In this document: positions 1-6,566 of the stretch, piece after piece | Layout: the number at the start of each line of letters is the position of its first letter | Numbering within the stretch: position 1 is the first letter of the stretch | NCBI GenBank assembly: GCA_934149405.1 | Contig: CAKPEV010000012.1 | Location: 1-9,986, forward strand | Length of the DNA: 9,986 bases | Direction of reading: 5' to 3' | Source: an uncultured Clostridia bacterium | GTDB lineage: Bacteria; Bacillota; Clostridia; TANB77; UBA1234 | Notes under the pieces: generated by a model | What the model was told of the DNA's origin: nothing | What the model saw: only the letters and a program-made list of their open reading frames with translations | The model's database searches: none | Translations under genes and position numbers: made by a program

Positions 1-98
1 AGCTAATGTATATAAAAAGGTATTTCAATTGCAGTTATTTCTAAATTGGTGTGACATATGTTTGACAAACCTACAATTTAAACTTTTCCTTTTTGCTA

Positions 99-127
99 TT
101 GCACTTGTAAAATAAATATTATAATAT
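99..127 (+). promoter_or_regulatory. Possible promoter of the 123-aa gene
   Basis: TTGCAC (99-104) is followed after 17 nt by TAATAT (122-127); an overlapping TATAAT at 120-125 would give a 15-nt spacer. It lies about 37 nt before the start codon at 164. A better -35 match, TTGACA at 62-67, has no -10 box at the right distance. The region is very AT-rich, so this call is tentative. I see nothing else interpretable in 1-98. Confidence 0.35.
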
Positions 128-163
128 GTAGTTGTAATTTTATTTTTTAGGAGGGCTTATACC

Positions 164-535
164 ATGGCAACTTTCTTATCATATACTATTGATATGCCTA
201 ACGTAAATGAAGACGGCACAATTGACGTCATCGATTTACATTCTTGCCTCTTAGATTACCCATTTAATTGGCAATACAAAATTTATGAGCCATTTCAAAG
301 CAACAAGGATCGATTATTAAAGATGCTTTTCGGTCGTAACAATGTTGACGTAATCTTCACCAAAAGATTCGCACAGTACCTTAAGAACCGTGAAAATCTC
401 TATGAGGAAGCCAGCAAAAAGTATTTAAATATGGTACAGTCTATCTTAGAATCTGACTTTTCAACTTATGACAAAGAAAAGCTTGTTAGAGAAATCGACT
501 TGCTTTTAAACAGATTGTACCCTTATAGCACTTGA
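164..535 (+). CDS. Orphan hypothetical protein, 123 aa
   Basis: I do not recognise this protein. The start is well supported: AGGAGGG at 149-155 lies 8 nt before ATG 164, and the frame ends in TGA just before a terminator. There is no signal peptide, membrane segment or cysteine motif, so it is probably cytoplasmic. Residues 1-45 look beta-rich and aromatic; residues 66-118 are charged and strongly predicted helical, with leucine and lysine/glutamate spacing suggestive of a small helical bundle. It stands alone on the + strand, convergent with hpf, so it is a single-gene unit. G+C (roughly 32-35%) is slightly above that of the housekeeping genes beside it. It could be a lineage-specific regulator or structural protein, but nothing in the sequence decides this. 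Confidence 0.85.
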   Translation: MATFLSYTIDMPNVNEDGTIDVIDLHSCLLDYPFNWQYKIYEPFQSNKDRLLKMLFGRNNVDVIFTKRFAQYLKNRENLYEEASKKYLNMVQSILESDFSTYDKEKLVREIDLLLNRLYPYST

Positions 536-555
536 GCCATTGCCCAATTCTATAT

Positions 556-590
556 AAAAAACAAGTGGCCTATTTGACCACTTGTTTTTT
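556..590. terminator. Bidirectional intrinsic terminator between the 123-aa gene and hpf
   Basis: The stem ACAAGTGG (561-568) pairs with CCACTTGT (578-585) around a 9-nt loop. It is flanked by A5 (556-560) on the left and T5 (586-590) on the right, so the same hairpin gives a U-tract on both strands. It sits between two convergent stop codons (535 and 594) and can serve both genes. Confidence 0.9.
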
Positions 591-593
591 ATA

Positions 594-1121
594 TTATTCT
601 GGAACTACTATTCCGAATGTTCCATCTCCTCTTTGATATATAACATTTACTGCATTTGTCTCAACATTTATAAATGTTAAAAACATATCTTTGCTTTCTT
701 CTATTTTTAATTTTGCATCTTCTACAGTTATTGGCTTTATTTCATATGTTTTTGTCTTTGTGATTTTTCCTGCATTCTCTTTATCTTCGCCTTTGAACAT
801 TCCCATTATTTTATCCTTTAAAGATGCATCTCTATTTTTTCCAATCTTCTTTTCTTTTTCTTTTCTAAGTTGTCTTTCTGCTCTGTCCATTGCTAAGTCT
901 ATAGAAGCATAAAGATCTGCATTTTTCTCTTCTACTCTTAAAAATTCTCCGTCATGATTAATTTGAATTTCTACTATTTGATCTTCTCTTTCAATGCTAC
1001 ATACTACATTTACATCTGTATTTTTTCCTTCGAACTTTTCTAATCTTTCACATCTTTTTTCAATATATTCTCTAATTGCATCTGTAATTTCAATATTTTT
1101 ACCTGTTACTTTAATATTCAT
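594..1121 (-). CDS. hpf: Ribosome hibernation promoting factor, long form (HPF/RaiA/YvyD family), 175 aa
   Basis: HPF binds the 30S decoding centre in stationary phase or stress; the long form also pairs two 70S ribosomes into inactive 100S dimers through its C-terminal domain. Residues 1 to about 100 form the ribosome-binding domain, opening MNIKVTGKNIEITDAIREYI and ending in a lysine/arginine-rich helix (DRAERQLRKEKEKK). After a charged linker, residues about 120-175 are the dimerisation domain (KTYEIKPITVEDAKLKIEES ... QRGDGTFGIVVPE). At 175 aa it is slightly shorter than the approximately 185-190 aa usual in bacilli but has both domains. AAGGAGGA at 1128-1135 supports ATG 1121. It follows the DUF1294 gene by 33 nt with no terminator between, so the two are probably co-transcribed. 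Its 3' end meets the shared terminator at 556-590. Confidence 0.97.
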   Translation of the reverse strand: MNIKVTGKNIEITDAIREYIEKRCERLEKFEGKNTDVNVVCSIEREDQIVEIQINHDGEFLRVEEKNADLYASIDLAMDRAERQLRKEKEKKIGKNRDASLKDKIMGMFKGEDKENAGKITKTKTYEIKPITVEDAKLKIEESKDMFLTFINVETNAVNVIYQRGDGTFGIVVPE

Positions 1122-1154
1122 AATAATTCCTCCTTAATTTCTTTAACAAACACT

Positions 1155-1532
1155 TTAGTTATATAGTATTCCATTCGCTACTAAAAAAGCGACATATGCA
1201 AACTGCATAACCATAATTATTGGAACACCATATCTGAATTTATTATGCAATGTTTTATGCTTATACTTAAACATTGCGTAATACATTCCTAAAGAACCGC
1301 CTACTAGTGCGACAAGTAGTAGCGTTATCTCCCTAATCCTTCTTTCACCGTTTTGTGCATACTCTTTGTCCTTTTTCATAAGAATGATTGCTATTATATT
1401 TATAGCTATTAAAAATATTACTATTATAGTAATTCTACTAGAAAAAATAATACTTATTATCCATTTTAGTACTGCTAATATTGGTGATAAAGCCTTGTCT
1501 AAAATTCCATCTACTACTTCGTTATCCGCCAA
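1155..1532 (-). CDS. DUF1294 family membrane protein, 125 aa
   Basis: This is a small integral membrane protein of unknown function. The C-terminal half carries the DUF1294 signature: an RRIRE motif (residues 64-68) before a membrane helix, GGSLG (78-82), KHKT (91-94) with a nearby phenylalanine (F99), then a final hydrophobic helix (about 102-122). An extra N-terminal part holds an amphipathic or hydrophobic stretch (16-31) and a clear membrane helix (33-52), so three to four membrane segments are expected. The start is TTG at 1532, preceded after 11 nt by AAGGTGG (1544-1550); no in-frame ATG occurs before residue 52, inside the helix region. The TTG start and long spacing suggest modest expression. 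It has its own promoter and lies 96 nt after polC and 33 nt before hpf; the association with hpf probably reflects genome layout rather than a shared pathway. Confidence 0.9.
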   Translation of the reverse strand: MADNEVVDGILDKALSPILAVLKWIISIIFSSRITIIVIFLIAINIIAIILMKKDKEYAQNGERRIREITLLLVALVGGSLGMYYAMFKYKHKTLHNKFRYGVPIIMVMQFAYVAFLVANGILYN

Positions 1533-1576
1533 TTTATACTACACCACCTTTCAAAAATAATCCTGATGATATTTCT

Positions 1577-1603
1577 ATTATACCATAAATATGTAATTTG
1601 CAA
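1577..1603 (-). promoter_or_regulatory. Promoter of the DUF1294-hpf unit
   Basis: On the - strand, TTGCAA (1598-1603) is followed after 15 nt by TATAAT (1577-1582). TGG immediately before the -10 makes an extended -10 (TGnTATAAT), which can compensate for the short spacer. The predicted start is near 1570, about 38 nt before the TTG start codon. No convincing terminator for polC lies between 1629 and this promoter, so read-through from polC is also possible. Confidence 0.65.
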
Positions 1604-1628
1604 TAGCTTTTTTACTCCAATTGCCATC

Positions 1629-4600
1629 TTACATTGTAAATAAGCTCATTTGATTACTTTGCATCATTCCTTTTAAGCAACCTGATTTTTCTAGTAGCTC
1701 TACTGTTGACTTACCTATTCCACATCTTATTTTTAATTCTTCTACTGATGTGAATTTGCCGTCAACTTCTCTTGCTCTTTGAATATTCTCTGCTGCAACG
1801 GTTCCAAGGCCTCCTATACTGTTTAGTGGTGGTCTTATTTGATTGCCCTCTATTTTAAATTTCTTTGCATCTGATTCATATAAATCTATTGGTAAGAAGC
1901 TAAATCCTCTTTCATACATTTCTAAAACTAGCTCTAATATTGAATACATATTTTTGTCTTTTGTTGAGGCTGCATTACCTTGTATATCTATTTCACGCAT
2001 TTTGTTTATAACTTTTTCTTTTCCATATATCATGCAATCGCTATCAAATTCATCGGCTCTTATTGAATAGAATGCAGCATAGTAAGCAAGTGGAATATGC
2101 ACTTTAAACCATGCAATTCTAAATGCCATCGTTACATAGGCCGCAGCATGGGCTTTAGGGAACATGTATTTTATCTTTTTGCAAGATGCTATGTACCAAT
2201 CAGGAACATTATTTTCTTTCATAAGTGTTTCTTGCTCTTCCGATAAGCCTTTTCCTTTACGAACTGATTCCATTATCTTAAATGAAGGTTTTGGTGGCAA
2301 CCCTTGTTTTATTAAGTAAAGCATTATATCGTCTCTTGTACATATTGCGTCTTCCAATTTTATTGTTCCCTCTTCAATTAGTGTTTGAGCGTTGTTTAGC
2401 CACACATCTGTACCATGAGAAAGTCCAGATATTCTAAGCAATTCCTCGAAAAGTGTTGGCTTTGTATCTACTAGCATTCCACGAACAAATTTTGTACCAA
2501 ACTCTGGCACGCCATATGTTCCAACTTCTGAATGAATTTGCTCTGGTGTTACGCCAAGTGCTTCTGTCGAGCAGAATATTGACATTGTCTCTTTATCATC
2601 TAGTGGTATTTTTTGTGGGTCCACACCTGTTATATCTTGAAGCATTCTTATCATTGTAGGGTCATCATGGCCTAGTATATCAAGTTTCAATAGATTCTGG
2701 TCTATTGAGTGATAATCGAAGTGTGTTGTTTTTATATCTGTATCAGGGTCATCTGCTGGGTGCTGTACTGGACAGAACTCATAAATTTCGTTACCCATTG
2801 GAACTACTATAATTCCACCCGGGTGCTGTCCTGTTGTTCTCTTAACACCTGTACAACCTAATGCTAGTCTTGTTATTTCTGCATTATTAACTGGTATATG
2901 TCTCTCTTCATAATATTTTTTAACATATCCAAATGCTGTTTTATCCGCTATTGTGCCTATTGTTCCTGCCTTAAATGTTGTTCCTTTACCGAATATAACC
3001 TCTGTGTACCTATGTGCTTTCGCTTGATATTCACCAGAGAAATTAAGGTCTATATCAGGCTCTTTATCTCCATCAAATCCCAAGAATGTTTCAAACGGAA
3101 TATCCATACCGTCTTTAGCTAATTTTTCACCACAATTTGGACAAATCTTATCTGGCAAATCGAATCCATTTTTTATTCCATAGTCAGTGAAATCTGAATA
3201 CTTACACTTTGGACATCTATAATGTGGTGGAAGTGAATTAACCTCTGTTATTCCTGTCATGTTAGCAACAAATGATGAACCAACACTACCTCTCGAACCA
3301 ACCAAATATCCATCTTCATTTGATTTAGCAACTAGCTTCTGCGCAATAATATACATAACGGAGAAGCCATTTTTTATAATAGATTCAAGTTCTTTATCTA
3401 TTCTTGCTTTTACTATCTCTGGAAGTGGATCTCCATATAATTCTACTGCTCTTTTCATTGTTATATTTCTAATCATGTCCTCGCATCCATCGATGTGAGG
3501 AGTAGCTTTGTAATCGGCTATTGGGCTGATTTTTTCACACATATCTGCAACTTTATTTGTATTTGTAACAACAACTTCATAGGCTTTTTCTTCGCCTAAA
3601 TAATCAAATTCCTTTAGCATTTCTTCTGTTGTTCTCAAATACAAAGGTGGTTGCTCATCTGCATCTTCGTAGCCTTGTCCAGCTTGCAAAATTCTTCTAT
3701 ATATTTCATCTTCAGGATCCATAAAATGCACATCACATGTTGCAACACATGGCTTTCCTTGTTTATCTGCTAAATCTACAATTCTCTTATTAAAATCTTT
3801 TAAAACATCAACACCTGTAACAGTGCCATTTCTAACCATAAACATATTATTACCTAAAGGCTGAATTTCTAGATAATCATAAAAATCTGCAATTGCTTCA
3901 ATTTCTTCTTCAGGTTTATCTTCAACAATTGCTCTATATAGTTCTCCTTGCTCGCACGCACTACCAATTATTAAGCCTTCTGAATATTGCTTGTATATGC
4001 TTTTTAGTATTTTAGGCTTTTTATAAAAATAATCTAAGTGAGATATTGATATTAGCTTATACAGATTTTTAAGACCAACTTTATTTGTTGCAAGTATTAT
4101 CGCATGATAGGATGGCAATGTTTTAAAATTTATGCCTTCTGATAATTTATCATCAACTTCGTTTAATGTATGTATTTCTTTTTCCGCAAGCATCTTAAGC
4201 ATCACATTGAAAACTTTTACAAGTGTATCAACATCAGCAAGTGCTCTATGTGCAACATCAACTTCTATATTTAAATTTTCAGCTATAATTCCCAATTTAT
4301 ACTTTTTAAAATTGGGAAACAATTCTTTTGCAAGTGCAAGTGTATCAATATATGTATTGTCAAACTCTAATCCCAATTTTTCTGCATTATACTTTATAAA
4401 ACCAACATCAAAATCAGCATTATGCGCAACAATTACAGAATCGCCAACAAACTCTAATACTTTTGGCAAAACTTTATCAATTGTCTCTGCATCTTTTACC
4501 ATGTCATCTGTAATATTTGTTACTTCTACAACTTTTGGTGGTATTGGCTTTTCAGGATTTACAAAACATTCAAAAGTATCAATAACTTCACCATTTTTTA

Positions 4601-5822
4601 CTTTCATAATACCAAACTCTGTTATTTTTTCTGTCTGTTTTGAAAGACCTGTTGTTTCAATATCTAGTACAGAATAAACAATGTCATCTATATTTTGATT
4701 TTTACCGTTATTTATTGAAGTAAGTCTATCAGGTACTAAGTATGCTTCAACACCATAAATGATTTTAATATCTGAATCTTTTGCAGCTTTTTTAGCCTCT
4801 GGAAATGCTTGCACAACACCATGGTCCGTAACTGCAATTGCCTTATGTCCCCATTTAATCGCCCTTTTAATAAGGTCAGTTGCAGAAGTCATTCCGTCCA
4901 TTGTGCTCATTTGCGTATGCATATGAAGCTCAACACGTTTCTCTTCTGAATTATCCATTCTAATGTGCTCTTCAATCGTTGTCTCTTCAAGCGAATCTGC
5001 TATAACACCAAACTCTTTTGAAAAAGTATTATATTCATATGTTCCAACAAGTCTAACTGCTTTAACAGATTTCATTTTAGGATTAACCTCTGAAAATTCA
5101 TTAGCTTTCAAAAAGGCTTTGACATTTATAGAACTAGTACCATCATAGATATCAAAAGATATTAAGAAACCACCATTTTTCGTTTCTCTGCTATCATAAT
5201 TACTAATCTTACCTTTTATAATTACCCCAGGTTGCTCTGGCGATAGATTTATTATCTTAACATCCTTTGGATCTTTTGTGTCTCTATAACCTTTGTAAAT
5301 AAGATTTTCTTCGTTTTCTATATATGCCATTGAACGCTTTCTAGGAGCTCTCTTTTCTCCCTGATTTTCTGAATTTTGATTATTGCTCCAATTTTGTTGT
5401 GGCACGAAATTTTGCTTTGCATTATCTAAATTTTGCTTAGGCGCAAAACCCATCTTCATGTTTGGTACATCTTGCTTTACTTCTTTAGGTGGATTCTTTG
5501 CATGCTCTTCAGCAAGTTTTGCATTCTCTGCCAAAATATTTTTTATAATAGTTTCTTCTTTGTTTTCACATTGCTCAATTTTATCAGGTTCAAGAAAAGC
5601 AATGCTATATGTTTTACCTGTTGTATTATGCAAAAATTCACTAATAGTTTTGTTAGCATTTTTTTGCTCCAACATAAACTTACCTTTCGATTTAAGCATA
5701 ACATTTATATTATCGTTTTCGACACTAATTTCACTACCCATAAGCATTGCTCTAAGTGATATATATTTTTTAGAGAAGAAATCAATTACTTCTCCCCAAT
5801 TAACTTCATTATTATCCATCAT
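1629..5822 (-). CDS. polC: DNA polymerase III alpha subunit, Gram-positive type PolC, 1397 aa
   Basis: PolC is the main replicative polymerase of Firmicutes, with built-in 3'-5' proofreading. Domains in order: N-terminal domain (1 to about 110); a glutamine/asparagine-rich linker (about 120-160); OB-fold (about 185-285); first part of the PHP domain with HMH at 300-302; an inserted DEDDh exonuclease with DIET (387-390; D387, E389), HNADFD (467-472) and H525/D530 in HRALAD; the remainder of the PHP domain; a four-cysteine zinc site (C870, C873, C894, C897); palm catalytic aspartates D923 and D925 in EPDIDL; HPGG (1000-1003); a helix-hairpin-helix near 1330; and a C-terminal clamp-binding motif QMSLF (1391-1395). 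The length is close to the 1437 aa of Bacillus subtilis PolC and all key residues are present. GGAGGA at 5828-5833 is 5 nt from the first ATG and 8 nt from the second (5817-5819), so the protein may really begin one residue later. Confidence 0.99.
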   Translation of the reverse strand: MMDNNEVNWGEVIDFFSKKYISLRAMLMGSEISVENDNINVMLKSKGKFMLEQKNANKTISEFLHNTTGKTYSIAFLEPDKIEQCENKEETIIKNILAENAKLAEEHAKNPPKEVKQDVPNMKMGFAPKQNLDNAKQNFVPQQNWSNNQNSENQGEKRAPRKRSMAYIENEENLIYKGYRDTKDPKDVKIINLSPEQPGVIIKGKISNYDSRETKNGGFLISFDIYDGTSSINVKAFLKANEFSEVNPKMKSVKAVRLVGTYEYNTFSKEFGVIADSLEETTIEEHIRMDNSEEKRVELHMHTQMSTMDGMTSATDLIKRAIKWGHKAIAVTDHGVVQAFPEAKKAAKDSDIKIIYGVEAYLVPDRLTSINNGKNQNIDDIVYSVLDIETTGLSKQTEKITEFGIMKVKNGEVIDTFECFVNPEKPIPPKVVEVTNITDDMVKDAETIDKVLPKVLEFVGDSVIVAHNADFDVGFIKYNAEKLGLEFDNTYIDTLALAKELFPNFKKYKLGIIAENLNIEVDVAHRALADVDTLVKVFNVMLKMLAEKEIHTLNEVDDKLSEGINFKTLPSYHAIILATNKVGLKNLYKLISISHLDYFYKKPKILKSIYKQYSEGLIIGSACEQGELYRAIVEDKPEEEIEAIADFYDYLEIQPLGNNMFMVRNGTVTGVDVLKDFNKRIVDLADKQGKPCVATCDVHFMDPEDEIYRRILQAGQGYEDADEQPPLYLRTTEEMLKEFDYLGEEKAYEVVVTNTNKVADMCEKISPIADYKATPHIDGCEDMIRNITMKRAVELYGDPLPEIVKARIDKELESIIKNGFSVMYIIAQKLVAKSNEDGYLVGSRGSVGSSFVANMTGITEVNSLPPHYRCPKCKYSDFTDYGIKNGFDLPDKICPNCGEKLAKDGMDIPFETFLGFDGDKEPDIDLNFSGEYQAKAHRYTEVIFGKGTTFKAGTIGTIADKTAFGYVKKYYEERHIPVNNAEITRLALGCTGVKRTTGQHPGGIIVVPMGNEIYEFCPVQHPADDPDTDIKTTHFDYHSIDQNLLKLDILGHDDPTMIRMLQDITGVDPQKIPLDDKETMSIFCSTEALGVTPEQIHSEVGTYGVPEFGTKFVRGMLVDTKPTLFEELLRISGLSHGTDVWLNNAQTLIEEGTIKLEDAICTRDDIMLYLIKQGLPPKPSFKIMESVRKGKGLSEEQETLMKENNVPDWYIASCKKIKYMFPKAHAAAYVTMAFRIAWFKVHIPLAYYAAFYSIRADEFDSDCMIYGKEKVINKMREIDIQGNAASTKDKNMYSILELVLEMYERGFSFLPIDLYESDAKKFKIEGNQIRPPLNSIGGLGTVAAENIQRAREVDGKFTSVEELKIRCGIGKSTVELLEKSGCLKGMMQSNQMSLFTM

Positions 5823-5851
5823 TTAAGTCCTCCAAAAAATATTCCATATAA

Positions 5852-5879
5852 ATATTACCACAATAATCAAAATATACAA
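5852..5879 (-). promoter_or_regulatory. Probable polC promoter
   Basis: On the - strand, TTGTAT (5874-5879) is followed after 16 nt by TAATAT (5852-5857), with TGG directly upstream of the -10 as an extended element. The predicted start is near 5845, giving a leader of about 23 nt that contains the strong ribosome binding site. The surrounding sequence is very AT-rich, so the exact boxes are uncertain. Confidence 0.5.
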
Positions 5880-5927
5880 AGGTAAAAATTTGAAAAAACG
5901 ACAAATATTTTGGAGGTAATATTAGTA

Positions 5928-6150
5928 TTGATGTTATTCAAATTTATATATGTTCGAATAAAAAGAATTTCATTTTTAAGGCGAGTTCTTCGCTTAGGAA
6001 TATGTGATGTTCTTAGCATAAAGTTTTGTCTTTTGTAGTCTTATGTCTTGCTCATGCTAAAGAACATCCATAGTGCTTAGTGAAGCTGTTTGAACTCTAA
6101 AAATGAAAACTTTTTGCGAAGATAAAATATATAAATTTGAATGGCATCAA
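5928..6150 (+). repeat. Long near-continuous imperfect inverted repeat (~223 nt), candidate structured RNA or MITE-like element
   Basis: The two halves fold back on each other over about 90-100 nt each. The base stem is 24 bp (5928-5951 with 6127-6150). Further stems are TTCG/CGAA, AAAAAG (5960-5965)/CTTTTT (6110-6115), 5971-5978/6098-6105, GAGTTC (5983-5988)/GAACTC (6092-6097), 5989-5997/6076-6084 and 6006-6019/6054-6068. They are separated by small internal loops and one 7-nt bulge (6085-6091), with a ~34-nt apical loop holding three GTCTT copies. In the base stem two T/G oppositions, and one G/T opposition at 5992/6081, are wobble pairs only if the + strand is transcribed; on the - strand they become C/A mismatches. 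This favours a + strand RNA. The rod shape resembles 6S RNA, but I see no conserved sequence proving that, nor a good promoter or terminator. A 35-codon ORF in the left arm is probably incidental. Confidence 0.8.
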
Positions 6151-6158
6151 AATTTTGG

Positions 6159-6187
6159 TTGACTTTTTATGTTAAGTGTGCTACAAT
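6159..6187 (+). promoter_or_regulatory. Strong sigma-A promoter with extended -10
   Basis: TTGACT (6159-6164) is followed after exactly 17 nt by TACAAT (6182-6187), and TGC directly upstream of the -10 gives an extended element. This is one of the best promoters in the window. Transcription should begin near 6194 and run rightwards to the terminator at 6367-6417, making an RNA of about 220 nt. It starts 9 nt after the long inverted repeat ends. Confidence 0.85.
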
Positions 6188-6205
6188 AATAGAAATACAT
6201 ACATA

Positions 6206-6270
6206 AGGTATATCTTACCTGATACTGATGAGCGTATCCTCACAGATATCGATTTATTGGTAATCTTACC
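6206..6270 (+). promoter_or_regulatory. Structured leader with a duplicated small hairpin
   Basis: The first ~95 nt of the transcript from 6159 contain AGGTA-TATCT-TACCT (6206-6220), GATAC-TGATGAGC-GTATC (6221-6238) and GGTA-ATCT-TACC (6259-6270). The first and third hairpins are near copies (GGTAtATCTTACC and GGTAATCTTACC), about 52 nt apart. Because the copies can also pair with each other, two mutually exclusive folds are possible. This is the arrangement expected of a regulated leader or a repeated protein-binding site, but I cannot match it to a named riboswitch or RNA family. Confidence 0.45.
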
Positions 6271-6288
6271 TAGGAGAAAATTCCGGTG

Positions 6289-6360
6289 ATGGTTTTAGAT
6301 GCCGTGGTTGTATACTTGATTGGTGTATTAATAATCATAGAGGAGGCAGTATGGAAGTAG
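6289..6360 (+). CDS. Candidate small hydrophobic membrane peptide, 23 aa
   Basis: The ORF from ATG 6289 to TAG 6358-6360 starts MVLDAVVVYLIGVLIII and ends EEAVWK: one membrane-spanning hydrophobic stretch (residues 2-17) with a short charged tail. AGGAGA at 6272-6277 is a possible ribosome binding site, 11 nt before the ATG. The ORF fills the 3' part of an independent transcript, and a terminator stem begins 7 nt after the stop. Size and layout resemble type I toxins and other small membrane peptides, but I see no clear antisense RNA promoter and the sequence does not match a family I know. A second start inside it (ATG 6351, after AGGAGG at 6341-6346) would encode only MEVVM. The transcript could instead be a non-coding RNA with a chance ORF. 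Confidence 0.45.
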   Translation: MVLDAVVVYLIGVLIIIEEAVWK

Positions 6361-6366
6361 TTATGT

Positions 6367-6417
6367 AGAAGGCACGTACCGATTGTTAGTTTGGTATGTG
6401 TCTTCTATTTTTATTTT
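6367..6417 (+). terminator. Intrinsic terminator of the small transcription unit
   Basis: AGAAGGCACGTACC (6367-6380) pairs with GGTATGTGTCTTCT (6393-6406) over 14 bp, including two G-U pairs, around a 12-nt loop, and is followed by ATTTTTATTTT (6407-6417). The wobble pairs and T-tract both point to the + strand. Confidence 0.9.
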
Positions 6418-6433
6418 ATGTTACATAAAAATA

Positions 6434-6472
6434 TAAACACCCCTTGCTAAAATTTATAGCAAGAAGTGTTTA
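6434..6472 (-). terminator. Probable prfB terminator
   Basis: TAAACAC (6434-6440) pairs with GTGTTTA (6466-6472), and CTTGCTA (6443-6449) with TAGCAAG (6457-6463), separated by a 2x2 internal loop, with a 7-nt hairpin loop. On the - strand the stem is followed by ATATTTTTAT. It lies about 95 nt after the prfB stop; the sequence between (6473-6566) is AT-rich with no other feature that I can see. Confidence 0.65.
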
Positions 6473-6566
6473 CTTTTGATTAAAACATTTTTATAATTAT
6501 TGTTTTTAGTTTCATTTATTGTATCTTTGCAAAAAGTTTATACTTATCATTAATATAAAAAACATT

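Noticed and set aside
691..912. 73-codon hydrophobic + strand frame opposite hpf
   Set aside because: Antisense to a conserved gene with no initiation signals; hydrophobicity comes from the complement of lysine/glutamate codons.
4132..4677. 181-codon open frame on the + strand inside polC, rich in serine and threonine
   Set aside because: It is antisense to the conserved exonuclease region of polC, has no ribosome binding site, and its composition reflects the complement of AT-rich coding sequence.
5383..5826. 147-codon + strand frame opposite the polC N-terminus, and a 108-codon overlapping frame
   Set aside because: Both are shadows of polC; cysteine- and phenylalanine-rich translations are typical of the reverse complement of lysine/asparagine-rich coding DNA.
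5931..6038. 35-codon basic ORF on the + strand in the left arm of the long hairpin, with GGAGG 14 nt upstream
   Set aside because: Spacing from the ribosome binding site is too long and the sequence is explained by RNA pairing; the mirror ORF on the - strand arm stops after 16 codons.
6226..6280. CTGATGAG (6225-6232) followed by GAAA (6275-6278), considered as a hammerhead ribozyme core
   Set aside because: The stem II between the two boxes does not form and no cleavage-site stems flank them; the local GATAC/GTATC hairpin uses the same bases.
6194..6366. Riboswitch identity for the leader (M-box, yybP-ykoY, GEMM, T-box, preQ1 and others considered)
   Set aside because: None of the conserved core motifs of these families could be found, and no metabolic gene follows.
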